Positions 44,952 through 53,185 of a DNA stretch of 64,000 nt are shown piece after piece. The notes beneath the pieces are model-generated. The model saw only the letters and a program-made list of their open reading frames with translations. It had not been told where the DNA came from and did not search any database. Position numbers and translations under genes: made by a program. How positions within the stretch are numbered: position 1 is the first letter of the stretch; each line of letters begins with the position of its first letter. The stretch is from Microbacterium sp. GTDB taxonomy: Bacteria; Actinomycetota; Actinomycetes; Actinomycetales; Microbacteriaceae. Where the stretch lies: positions 26,811 through 90,810 of the forward strand of contig PNMM01000004.1 of NCBI GenBank assembly GCA_013823625.1, given 5' to 3'.

Positions 44952-46625
44952 TCAGTCCTTGCTGGCTGCGCGCTGCTCTCGACGCTCCCGCTGCGCCACT
45001 GGATCGGGCAGGGGAACAGCGGCGATGAGGCGCTGAGTGTAGGGGTCTTGGGGGTTGCGCAGAATCTGATCGCGCGAACCCTGCTCAACCAGTCTACCCC
45101 GGTGCATCACGGCGATGCGGTGCGCGAGGATATCGACGACCGCGAGGTCGTGACTGATGAACAAGCAAGCGAACTGCAGCTTCTGTTGCAGATCTTGCAG
45201 CAGGTCGAGGAATCGCGCTTGAACCGAGACGTCGAGGGCACTCGTGGGCTCATCGGCCACGAGCAATTCGGGCGTCAGGGCGAGGGCGCGGGCGATGCCC
45301 ACGCGCTGCCGCTGACCGCCACTGAGCTCGTGCGGGTACCGGTTGCGGTAGCTCGACGGCAGCTCGACCTGGCTCAGCAACTCCTCGACGCGCTTGTCGA
45401 GGTCTTTGCCACTCGCGACCTTCGCCAACAGCAGCGGCTCGCCGATGCTCTCACCGATCGGCATGCGCGGGTTGAGGCTCGAACCTGGGTCTTGGAAGAC
45501 GATGCCGGCTTTGCGGCGCAACGGGCGCAGATCTTTGAGTGTGGCGTTGGAGATGTCGATGCCCGCCGAAATGAGGCGACCGTATTTGATGGGCAACAGC
45601 CCGACCGCGGCCCGGCCGAGCGTGGTCTTGCCTGATCCCGACTCACCGACGAGTCCCACGATTTCGCCCGGGTAAACGTCGAGCGTGATGTCGTCGGCGG
45701 CGAGGAAGGCCGGAACCCGGCCGCGCTTGGGGTACTCGATCGAGACATCCTGAAACGACAGCACGGGCTCAACGCCACGGCGGTCGATCGCACGAGATCC
45801 CTCATCGGTCATGTCGATGCCGAGGTGCGGCACAGCGGCGAGCAGCGACTGCGTGTAGGGGTGCTGGGGTGTCTTGAAGATCTGGAGCGCCGTGCCCTGC
45901 TCGACGGCAACGCCGTCTTTCATCACCATGATCTTGTCGGCCAAGTCGGCCACAACACCCATGTCGTGCGTGATGAGCACGATGGCGCTGTCAAGCCGCG
46001 TGCGCAGGCTGCGCAGCAATTCGAGAATCTCGGCCTGCACGGTCACGTCGAGCGCGGTCGTCGGTTCGTCTGCCACGAGAAGCACGGGGTCGCACGAGAT
46101 CGCCTGCGCGATCATGGCGCGTTGACGCTGGCCACCCGAAAGCTGGTGAGGGTACTTGTTGAAGGCCGTCGCCGGCTCGGGCATGTCGACCTTCTCGAGC
46201 AACTCGATCGCTCGCGCCTTGGCTTGGTTCGGCGTGAGATCGAAGTGAGTGCGCAACGTCTCGACGATTTGAAAACCGACCGTGTAAACGGGGTTGAGGG
46301 CCGTCATGGGCTCTTGGAAGATCACGGCGATCTGCTGACCGCGCACGGCGCGCAAGTCGCGCTTGCTGAGGCTCGAGATCTCGCGGCCGAGCAGCTTGAT
46401 TGACCCGGTTACGCGAGCGGTCGGGGGCAAGAGGCCCAGCAGGGCCATCGAGCTCGACGACTTGCCCGAGCCCGACTCCCCCACGATGGCCATAACCTCG
46501 CCGCGCTTGACGGTGTAGTCGAGATCGACGGCCGCGGGGTAGAACTCGCCGTCGACCCAGAAGTCAACGCCGAGGCCAGTGACCTCGAGCACGGTCTCGA
46601 CGGCGGTGGTGGTGGAGCTGGTCAC
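44952..46625 (-). CDS. Oligopeptide ABC transporter, fused dual ATPase (DppD-DppF type)
   Basis: A 557-residue fusion of two ABC ATPase domains. Each has a Walker A (GESGSGKSSSS at about 53; GESGSGKTTLG at about 330), a signature (HQLSGGQRQRAMI; HELSGGQRQRVGI) and Walker B (LLVADEPTTALD; LLVADEPTSALD). The C-terminal half of each has the peptide-family tail. It would power the permeases and lipoprotein at 47.3-52 kb. GTG 46625. Confidence 0.94.
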   Translation of the reverse strand: MTSSTTTAVETVLEVTGLGVDFWVDGEFYPAAVDLDYTVKRGEVMAIVGESGSGKSSSSMALLGLLPPTARVTGSIKLLGREISSLSKRDLRAVRGQQIAVIFQEPMTALNPVYTVGFQIVETLRTHFDLTPNQAKARAIELLEKVDMPEPATAFNKYPHQLSGGQRQRAMIAQAISCDPVLLVADEPTTALDVTVQAEILELLRSLRTRLDSAIVLITHDMGVVADLADKIMVMKDGVAVEQGTALQIFKTPQHPYTQSLLAAVPHLGIDMTDEGSRAIDRRGVEPVLSFQDVSIEYPKRGRVPAFLAADDITLDVYPGEIVGLVGESGSGKTTLGRAAVGLLPIKYGRLISAGIDISNATLKDLRPLRRKAGIVFQDPGSSLNPRMPIGESIGEPLLLAKVASGKDLDKRVEELLSQVELPSSYRNRYPHELSGGQRQRVGIARALALTPELLVADEPTSALDVSVQARFLDLLQDLQQKLQFACLFISHDLAVVDILAHRIAVMHRGRLVEQGSRDQILRNPQDPYTQRLIAAVPLPDPVAQRERREQRAASKD

Positions 46626-46675
46626 GGGAGGTCCTTCCGCGTGGTCATGGTGCGGGGGTCTGCGAAGCTGGGGGC

Positions 46676-47281
46676 ATGCGTTTTCAGCCCGCGAGCTTTC
46701 GCCCCACCTTCGGTCGAGTTCTGACGATCGTCATGGCGCTCATCGCCCTCGGCGCCCTGATCGGCTTCGTGGTCGCTGGCGACCTGGTCGGTCTGCTGCG
46801 ATCGGGCTGGTGGCTGCTGCTGCTGGCTGCCGTCACGTGGGCCCTGTATTGGATGCCCGTGGTCGAGGTGCTCGAGCACGAGGTGCTTATCCGCAACCCG
46901 CTGGCCACCTGGCACGTACCGTGGCCCGCGATCGAGCGCATCGACACCAAGTGGGCCCTGACCCTCTACACGCCGCGCGGCAAGATCGAGGCGTGGGCGG
47001 CTCCCTCGTCGGGCCGCTACACGGTCTTCACCATGGGCCCAGAAGACACCCGCGTCTCCGAGACCGCGCGCCTCGCCGGCTCGATTCGCCCCGGAGACAC
47101 GCTCTCGAGCGAGAGCGGCGCCGCCGCGAACCAGATTCGTCGCCACTGGGAGCAGCTGCGCGACGACGGTCTGCTGGATGTGTCGGTTGACGCCAGCAGC
47201 GTTCGTCGTGAGTGGAACGTTCGCACCATTGCGGTGCTGAGCGTGCTCATCGCGCTGGGCCTGCTGGGGCTTGCCTTCTAG
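46676..47281 (+). CDS. PH domain-containing membrane protein
   Basis: A 201-residue protein with two membrane helices (RVLTIVMALIALGALIGFVV, WWLLLLAAVTWALYWM) followed by a bacterial PH-like domain (VVEVLEHEVLIRNPLATWHVPWPAIERID) and a C-terminal third helix (IAVLSVLIALGLLGLAF). It sits, oppositely oriented, between the ATPase and permease genes. Function unknown. Confidence 0.85.
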   Translation: MRFQPASFRPTFGRVLTIVMALIALGALIGFVVAGDLVGLLRSGWWLLLLAAVTWALYWMPVVEVLEHEVLIRNPLATWHVPWPAIERIDTKWALTLYTPRGKIEAWAAPSSGRYTVFTMGPEDTRVSETARLAGSIRPGDTLSSESGAAANQIRRHWEQLRDDGLLDVSVDASSVRREWNVRTIAVLSVLIALGLLGLAF

Positions 47282-47299
47282 ACGCACCACGGCACCCAC

Positions 47300-48514
47300 T
47301 TAGCTGTCTTTCTTCGGGTCGCGCGCGGCGTCGTACCCACCACCGCGGGGGCGGGGGTCGTCTCCCTCGTGAACGTCTGAGGTAAACCCACGCATGCCCA
47401 CATTGCCCGAGATGCCCGGCTCGCCCGCACCACGACCGGTCACGACGGCCGAGGCGCGGTCGAGGCCGCCGCCGGTGCCCTTCGCGAGGGCGCGAGCGTT
47501 GGGCATGCGCTTCTGGCGCGGGTCGAACGCGTCACGCAATCCGTCGCCGATGAAGTTGATGCACAGCGCGATCGTGATGATGAACACACCGGGCCACCAG
47601 AACAACCACGGCCGCGTCGCGAACGCCGACTGGTTCTCGCTAATGATCTTGCCGAGCGAGGTGTCGGGCGATTGCACGCCATAACCGAGGAAGCTCAGTG
47701 CCGTCTCGAGCAAGATGGCCGCGGCCATGAGCAGCGTCGTGTTGACGATGATGACGCCGATGGCGTTGGGCAGGATGTGCTTGAAGATGATGCGGCGATC
47801 GCTCGCGCCGGCCACGCGGGCCGCATCGACGAACTCACGCTCGCGCAAGCTCAGCACTTCGCCCCGCACGAGCCGGGCAAGGCCCGTCCACGTGAAGAGA
47901 CCGATGATGATCGCGAGCACGAACGCGCCGAGCTTGCCGAACGCCAGACCGAGCACTGCACCAATGACGATGAGCGGGATCGTGATGATGACGTCGGTGA
48001 AACGCATGAGCACCGAGTCGACCCAGCCGCGGTAGTACCCCGAGACGGCACCGATGACGGTTCCGATCGTGGTCGCGATCAGACCGACGATCACCATGAT
48101 GACAACTGACTGCTGCGTACCGCGCATGACGACGGCGAAGATGTCGCGGCCAATCTCGTCTTGGCCGAACGGGTGGTCACCAAAGCGGATGCCGTCGCCG
48201 CCCATCCATTCGGGAACCAGACTCAGCGTGGGACGACCGCCATTCTGGGCGGTAGGAATCTCAGTCCACGTCCACTGCCACCAGCCCGGCGTCTTGATCT
48301 GAATGCCGAACAGCGAGAAGTCGAAACCGACGGCGGTGAAGGCGAGCACGATCACGAAGGCGAGCGTGACCATCGAGATGACGGCACCCTTGTGGCGGAA
48401 GAACCGTCGGCGAACGATCTGCCCTTGGCTGAGACCCTCAACCTCTTTGTTCTCGATGTTGTTCTCGGCATCGGTGACGCCGCCGGTAGGCACAGAAGCG
48501 TTGAGATTACTCAT
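47300..48514 (-). CDS. Oligopeptide ABC transporter permease (OppC-like)
   Basis: A 404-residue permease with six core helices and the EAA loop (EFVDAARVAGASDRRIIFKHILPN). It has an unusual 70-residue polar C-terminal tail (KRMPNARALAKGTGG onward, Gly/Arg-rich) and a long N-terminus. Its ATG shares one base with the oppB stop (TGATG), so the two are coupled. Confidence 0.93.
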   Translation of the reverse strand: MSNLNASVPTGGVTDAENNIENKEVEGLSQGQIVRRRFFRHKGAVISMVTLAFVIVLAFTAVGFDFSLFGIQIKTPGWWQWTWTEIPTAQNGGRPTLSLVPEWMGGDGIRFGDHPFGQDEIGRDIFAVVMRGTQQSVVIMVIVGLIATTIGTVIGAVSGYYRGWVDSVLMRFTDVIITIPLIVIGAVLGLAFGKLGAFVLAIIIGLFTWTGLARLVRGEVLSLREREFVDAARVAGASDRRIIFKHILPNAIGVIIVNTTLLMAAAILLETALSFLGYGVQSPDTSLGKIISENQSAFATRPWLFWWPGVFIITIALCINFIGDGLRDAFDPRQKRMPNARALAKGTGGGLDRASAVVTGRGAGEPGISGNVGMRGFTSDVHEGDDPRPRGGGYDAARDPKKDS

Positions 48515-50061
48515 CAGTTGACTCGGATTCGTGGGTCGAGAGCGGCGTAGACGAGGTCGGCGATGAGGTTGAACAGAATCGCTAGCCCGCCGACGACGAG
48601 GAAGAATGCCATGACCGGATTAGGGTCGGTGTCGTCGAGCCCGTTTTGGAAGAGCGCACCCATGCCCGTCCACCCAAAGACTCGCTCGGTAATGACAGCA
48701 CCACCGACAATGCCGCCGATGTCGAAAGCGACGATCGTGGCGATCGGAATGAGCGCATTGCGGAAGGCGTGGCGCACAACGACCGTGCGCTCGGGCAGGC
48801 CCTTCGCGCGCGCAGTGCGGATGTAGTCCTGGTTCATGACCTCGAGCAGGCTGGCCCGCGAGTATCGCGTGTAGCCGGCAAACGAAATGAGAATGAGCGC
48901 GAGCGTGGGCAGCAACAGGTGGGTGTAGATGTCGACACCCTGAACCCACAGAGAACCCTCGAGGTTGGGCGTTGACGACCCGATCGTCGCGATTGGCCGG
49001 CCGCGAATGCGGCCCGAACTCGCGTAGTCGTCCCACACCATCATGAAGCGGTCGAGAGCAATGGCGCCCGCGGTGAAGAAGCCCGTGAAGGCCGCGACGC
49101 GCATGACGGGGCCCTTGTCGACACCGCCCATGAGCCAGCCGATACCGAGGCTCACGCCCACCGCAAGAATCGCGAGGGCGAGGAGCATCCACCACTCGGT
49201 AATCGAGTAGGAGATGCCGTACTGGAACGGGAAGTACAGCGCGAGGCCGAGACCGGCAACCGTCAACGACGCATACAGCGCTTTTCGATTCTTCAGGCCG
49301 GTGATCAGGGTGGTGAAGCCGACCGCGGCGCCAATGCCGATGATCGCCACACCGATGATGCTGAGGCCCGGGTAGGTGAACCAGTCAATGAGGTTCATGA
49401 TCACGAGCATGGTCGCCGTTGCGCCCGCCGCAAGAGCGAACGTGATGACCTTTCGCCGCGGGTTTCCGGGAATGATCGATGCCCAGAGCAGACCTGCCAA
49501 GACCGTCGCTATCGCGATGAAGATCGGGGGCAATTGCGGGCTGTCTTCAAGAAAGTCATTGAAGCCGATGGCCACGAACTGCTTGAGCAGCACGGCGACC
49601 CAGAAGATCGGCAGCGAGAAGAACAAGAACGAGATAAAGGTCACCGAGTAGTCGTAGCCCGAGTACTGGCGAAGGGCGGTCGTGATGCCGACCGTCAGGC
49701 CCAGGATGATCGCCAGAACCGTCGCGATGGTGACAAGCTGCAGCGTCGAACCGAGGGCTTGCTCGAGCAGCGCGTTGACGCTGCGGCCCTGCACGGTGAG
49801 ACCGAGATTGCCGCCAAGAACACCTGCGGTGCCCTGCGACGGGTCCCCGAAAAGCCAAATGAAGTATCGAAGCGGCGGAATCACGTCAAGACGCAGTCGC
49901 TTGGTCAGCGAGTCGATCAGCTGCTCTTTATTGGGGGCGTTGCTGGCTCGCAGGTCTTCGAGCGGGTCGCCCGAGAGAGCGACGAGGTTGTACATGAGGA
50001 ACGTGGCCGCGAGAAGCACGAACACGGAGGCGATGAGACGCCGGATGACGAATGCTGCCAT
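48514..50061 (-). CDS. Oligopeptide ABC transporter permease (OppB-like) with large insert
   Basis: A 515-residue permease; typical OppB proteins are about 310-340. The N-terminal core (residues 1-170) and C-terminal core with the EAA loop (QDYIRTARAKGLPERTVVVRHAF, about 411-433) match the family. Between them, about residues 172-372 are extra and contain five or six hydrophobic segments. The insert could add membrane helices. No stop or frameshift interrupts it. Confidence 0.92.
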   Translation of the reverse strand: MAAFVIRRLIASVFVLLAATFLMYNLVALSGDPLEDLRASNAPNKEQLIDSLTKRLRLDVIPPLRYFIWLFGDPSQGTAGVLGGNLGLTVQGRSVNALLEQALGSTLQLVTIATVLAIILGLTVGITTALRQYSGYDYSVTFISFLFFSLPIFWVAVLLKQFVAIGFNDFLEDSPQLPPIFIAIATVLAGLLWASIIPGNPRRKVITFALAAGATATMLVIMNLIDWFTYPGLSIIGVAIIGIGAAVGFTTLITGLKNRKALYASLTVAGLGLALYFPFQYGISYSITEWWMLLALAILAVGVSLGIGWLMGGVDKGPVMRVAAFTGFFTAGAIALDRFMMVWDDYASSGRIRGRPIATIGSSTPNLEGSLWVQGVDIYTHLLLPTLALILISFAGYTRYSRASLLEVMNQDYIRTARAKGLPERTVVVRHAFRNALIPIATIVAFDIGGIVGGAVITERVFGWTGMGALFQNGLDDTDPNPVMAFFLVVGGLAILFNLIADLVYAALDPRIRVN

Positions 50062-50188
50062 GGGAATGGCACCCTACCTATCTGTGAACGAGGGGGCTCT
50101 CAGCCAGGGGCGCTGAGACCGCAGTGCGGCCTCAGCGCCCCGGTGCTGAGAAGAACTGACCAGAGTCAGTCAGTAGCTGGGCTACTGA

Positions 50189-51988
50189 CTAGTTGGCCTC
50201 GGTCGGCTCCCAGTCCCACGCGTTCCAGAAGATGGTCGGCGACAGCGGGCCCGGCTCCACGTTCGTGACGCGGTCAGAGAACGCGGTCACGGCGGGGAAC
50301 TGGAAGATGGTGACTCCGTAGAAGTCGTCCATCAGGAGCTTGTCGATCTCGATCTGGATCTCGATCTGACGAGCGGGGTCGAGCGTCACGTCGAGCTCGT
50401 CGAGCAGCGCGTCAACCTCTTCGTTGCTGTAGTAGTTGAGGTTGTTGATGCCACCCGTGCGGAAGGTCGGCGAGCTGTTGGTCACACCAAGGCTCGTCGA
50501 CTGCCAGCCGAAGAACACGGCGTCGTAGGCACCGGGGGTACCGAGGAGGCCACCCCACTCAGGGCTACTGCAGTCTTCAACCTCGAAGCCAGCTTCGGTC
50601 GCCGACGCCTGGATGAGGGCGAACTCGTTGACGCGACGCGGGTTGGTCGACGCGAACAAGATGCACACCTTGGGCGCGGTGACGCCAGCCTCAGCGATAA
50701 GCGCCTTGGCGCCCTCGATGTCGACCTCGCCGAACTTCTCGGCCATACCGTTGTTCGCAACAGTCTCTTCGTAGCCGGGAGCACCGGGGATGAAGATCTG
50801 CGAGTTACGAACCTCAGCCGTGGGGTTGAGCGGCTTGATGAGCGTGTCGACGATCTGCTGACGCGGGATGGTCTTCAGGAAGGCCTCGCGCAAGAGCGGG
50901 TTGTCGAACGTGCCGTTCTTCGAGTTCTCGAACGTGAGGTCGAAGTGCTCGTAGACAGCCTCTTCGCCCGACAGAACCGTCACACCGTCGAGAGCCGCCA
51001 GAGCGTCAGCAACGTCGGCCGTGGCCTGGGGGCTGATGATGTCGACCTCACCGTTGGCGAGTGCCTGAACGGCAGCCAGCGGGTCGGTGATGAAGCGAAC
51101 GGTGATCTCCTCGATGTTGGGGAGGTTCGCGCCACGGTAGTTCGGGTTCGCCGAGAGCGTGATCGACTCGTCGGCCACGAAGTCGGTGATCTGGTACGGG
51201 CCGTTGACGACGAGAAGGTTCGCGTCTTCCTCGGCCGGCAGCTCGGTGAAGTTCCAGTCCGAGTTCCAGGTGCTCGAGATCGGGGCGAGAGCCTCGGCGT
51301 CGGCGTTCTGGATCGCTTCGACGAGGGCCGTCTTGGCCTCACCGGCGTTCTCGATGTCGAGCGCGCGCTGCGCGACGACGTGCGCCGGCAGGCCCACACC
51401 GAAGACGAGCTCCCAGTCAACGAAGAACTCGTCGTAGACGAGCGTGATCGACTTGCCGTCGATCTCGGGCGTCTGCGTGACGAGCTGCAGACCGGCGCCG
51501 ATCGCACCGTCGAAGTAGACGACGTCAGTCGGGTACTCGTCGGTGAACAAACCGGTCTCGGGGTCGGTGAAGTCACCCGGGTTGAACTCGGGGGTGTTCA
51601 ACACGCCCGAGTTGGCAGCCCACGCGAGAAGCATGTCGGCGCCGTCAACGGGGGTGCCGTCAGACCACTGCACGTCGTCAGCAACCGTGTACTTGACGGT
51701 CAACGGGTCTTCCGAGAGGAGCTCGTAGGTGCCGAACGACTCGTCCTTCACCAGCTCGGGAACGTTGTTGTAGTAGTTGAAGCCACCACTGGTCATGTAC
51801 ACGATGTTGGCGTTCGCCGTGGCGTTACCAAACGACGTGTTGCTGTTGTACGAGTAGAACGGCTGGTTCCACGCGACCGTGATGGAGCTACCCTCGACGA
51901 CCTCGGACTGCGGCGCTGCGCAAGCCGAGAGAACGAGAGCGCTCGCCGCGATCGTGGCCGTGGCGGCCGCGAATCTGCTGATACGCAA
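50189..51988 (-). CDS. Oligopeptide ABC transporter substrate-binding lipoprotein
   Basis: A 599-residue family-5 extracellular solute-binding protein. The signal peptide ends in lipobox LVLSAC (Cys about residue 20). SBP_5 segments include WSDGTPVDGADMLLAWA and ALANGEVDIISP. The start is TTG 51988, preceded by AGGAGG with a 4-base spacer (51993-51998); every longer reading adds unconserved sequence. It is encoded first in the transporter cluster, consistent with high demand. Confidence 0.94.
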   Translation of the reverse strand: MRISRFAAATATIAASALVLSACAAPQSEVVEGSSITVAWNQPFYSYNSNTSFGNATANANIVYMTSGGFNYYNNVPELVKDESFGTYELLSEDPLTVKYTVADDVQWSDGTPVDGADMLLAWAANSGVLNTPEFNPGDFTDPETGLFTDEYPTDVVYFDGAIGAGLQLVTQTPEIDGKSITLVYDEFFVDWELVFGVGLPAHVVAQRALDIENAGEAKTALVEAIQNADAEALAPISSTWNSDWNFTELPAEEDANLLVVNGPYQITDFVADESITLSANPNYRGANLPNIEEITVRFITDPLAAVQALANGEVDIISPQATADVADALAALDGVTVLSGEEAVYEHFDLTFENSKNGTFDNPLLREAFLKTIPRQQIVDTLIKPLNPTAEVRNSQIFIPGAPGYEETVANNGMAEKFGEVDIEGAKALIAEAGVTAPKVCILFASTNPRRVNEFALIQASATEAGFEVEDCSSPEWGGLLGTPGAYDAVFFGWQSTSLGVTNSSPTFRTGGINNLNYYSNEEVDALLDELDVTLDPARQIEIQIEIDKLLMDDFYGVTIFQFPAVTAFSDRVTNVEPGPLSPTIFWNAWDWEPTEAN

Positions 51989-52351
51989 TTTTCCTCCTGT
52001 GCAAGATGGATGCGTGGCGACACGTTTTCCGAGCGCGTCGTCACGCCTGTTGGGTATGACCCTAGAGACCCAGAGAGACCCCCGCCAAACTGTAGGCCGT
52101 TTCGTTACACACCGGTAACGCTCGCGCACGTTCCCCCGGCATTTCGCAGGAATGTTGCATGGCGGGGCTCCTTTCTCGCAGATATCGTGCGTGTGCGTGC
52201 AACTCGCCCACCGTCGGCGCAGAATCTTCCGCGTGGCGCGGCCCAGACCCGTCGCCGGGGGCTGTTGAACGTCGCCAAAGACGGGTCGAGCATCCGCCCC
52301 GCGATTGAGGGTTCTGCACAACACGCGCGCCCGTGGCCTGACAATGGGGGC
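51989..52351. promoter_or_regulatory. 363-bp divergent intergenic region
   Basis: It separates the peptide-binding protein from the CPBP gene. The inverted repeat CGTTAC-N6-GTAACG (52103-52120) could be an operator for one or both. No clear sigma-70 promoter was pinned down on either strand, and no RNA family was recognised. Confidence 0.4.
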
Positions 52352-53176
52352 GTGACTTCTCGACCGCATGCTGCGCTCACCTTCGACCCCCGCCCGAGTG
52401 ATCGGCGAATCCGGGTAGAAATCCTCATCGTTTTGGGGCTGTCACTCGGCGCGAGCGCCGTCTACTCGCTCGTGGCGATCGCGAACCGCCTGACGCGCGA
52501 TGTTCCGCTGGGCGACCAGACGGCGACGCTCAACCCGCCACGCGATCAGCGCGAGATCTTCGACCTCATCTACCAGCTGCTCGGCATCTTCTTCGATCTG
52601 GTTCCCGTGGCGCTCGTGGCGTTTCTGCTGTGGAGCGCCGCACGCCCACATCTTGGCCGCCTCGGCATCGATGGCACGCGGCCCTGGCGTGACACGCGCG
52701 ACGGCCTGGGCCTCGCCTTGCTCGTCGGCATTCCCGGTCTGGCGCTCTACCTCGTCGGTCGCGCCCTCGGCATCACCGTCACGGTCGTGCCGACCGCGCT
52801 CGACGAACACTGGTGGACGGTGCCCGTGCTGCTGCTCTCGGCACTGCGCGCCGGCGTAACCGAAGAAGTGATTGTGGTCGGCTACTTGTTCGCGCGCTTG
52901 CGCGACCTGCGGTGGCGCCCCTGGACGATCATTCTCACGAGCGCGCTACTGCGCGCGACCTACCACCTCTACCAAGGCTTCGGGGCCTTCATCGGCAACT
53001 TCGCGATGGGTCTGCTCTTCGGCTGGCTGTATACGCGCTACGGGCGTCTGTTGCCACTCGTCATCGCGCACACGGTTATCGACGCCGTCATCTTCATCGG
53101 CTACCCGTGGGCGGCGGCAGCGTTCCCGGGGCTCCTCGCACCGATGCCCGTGCCGAGCCCCACCCCGACGCCTTAG
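52352..53176 (+). CDS. CPBP-family intramembrane protease-like protein
   Basis: A 274-residue protein with about eight hydrophobic segments and CPBP motifs: RAGVTEEVIVVGYLFARL (motif 1), LLRATYHLYQG (motif 2), and IAHTVIDA (motif 3). The catalytic Glu pair and the His residues are kept, but motif 1 has Val where EExxxR has Arg. It may be an active glutamic-type intramembrane protease or a non-proteolytic relative. The GTG start at 52352 is provisional. Confidence 0.85.
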   Translation: MTSRPHAALTFDPRPSDRRIRVEILIVLGLSLGASAVYSLVAIANRLTRDVPLGDQTATLNPPRDQREIFDLIYQLLGIFFDLVPVALVAFLLWSAARPHLGRLGIDGTRPWRDTRDGLGLALLVGIPGLALYLVGRALGITVTVVPTALDEHWWTVPVLLLSALRAGVTEEVIVVGYLFARLRDLRWRPWTIILTSALLRATYHLYQGFGAFIGNFAMGLLFGWLYTRYGRLLPLVIAHTVIDAVIFIGYPWAAAAFPGLLAPMPVPSPTPTP

Positions 53177-53185
53177 GTCGCGACG

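Noticed and set aside
43569..45635. Open frame of 688 residues on the plus strand
   Set aside because: It runs antisense through typA and the ABC ATPase gene, has no family motif, and is typical of GC-rich antisense frames.
50945..52351. Long N-terminal extension of the CPBP frame on the plus strand
   Set aside because: This part lies antisense to the substrate-binding gene; the CPBP fold starts near GTG 52352.
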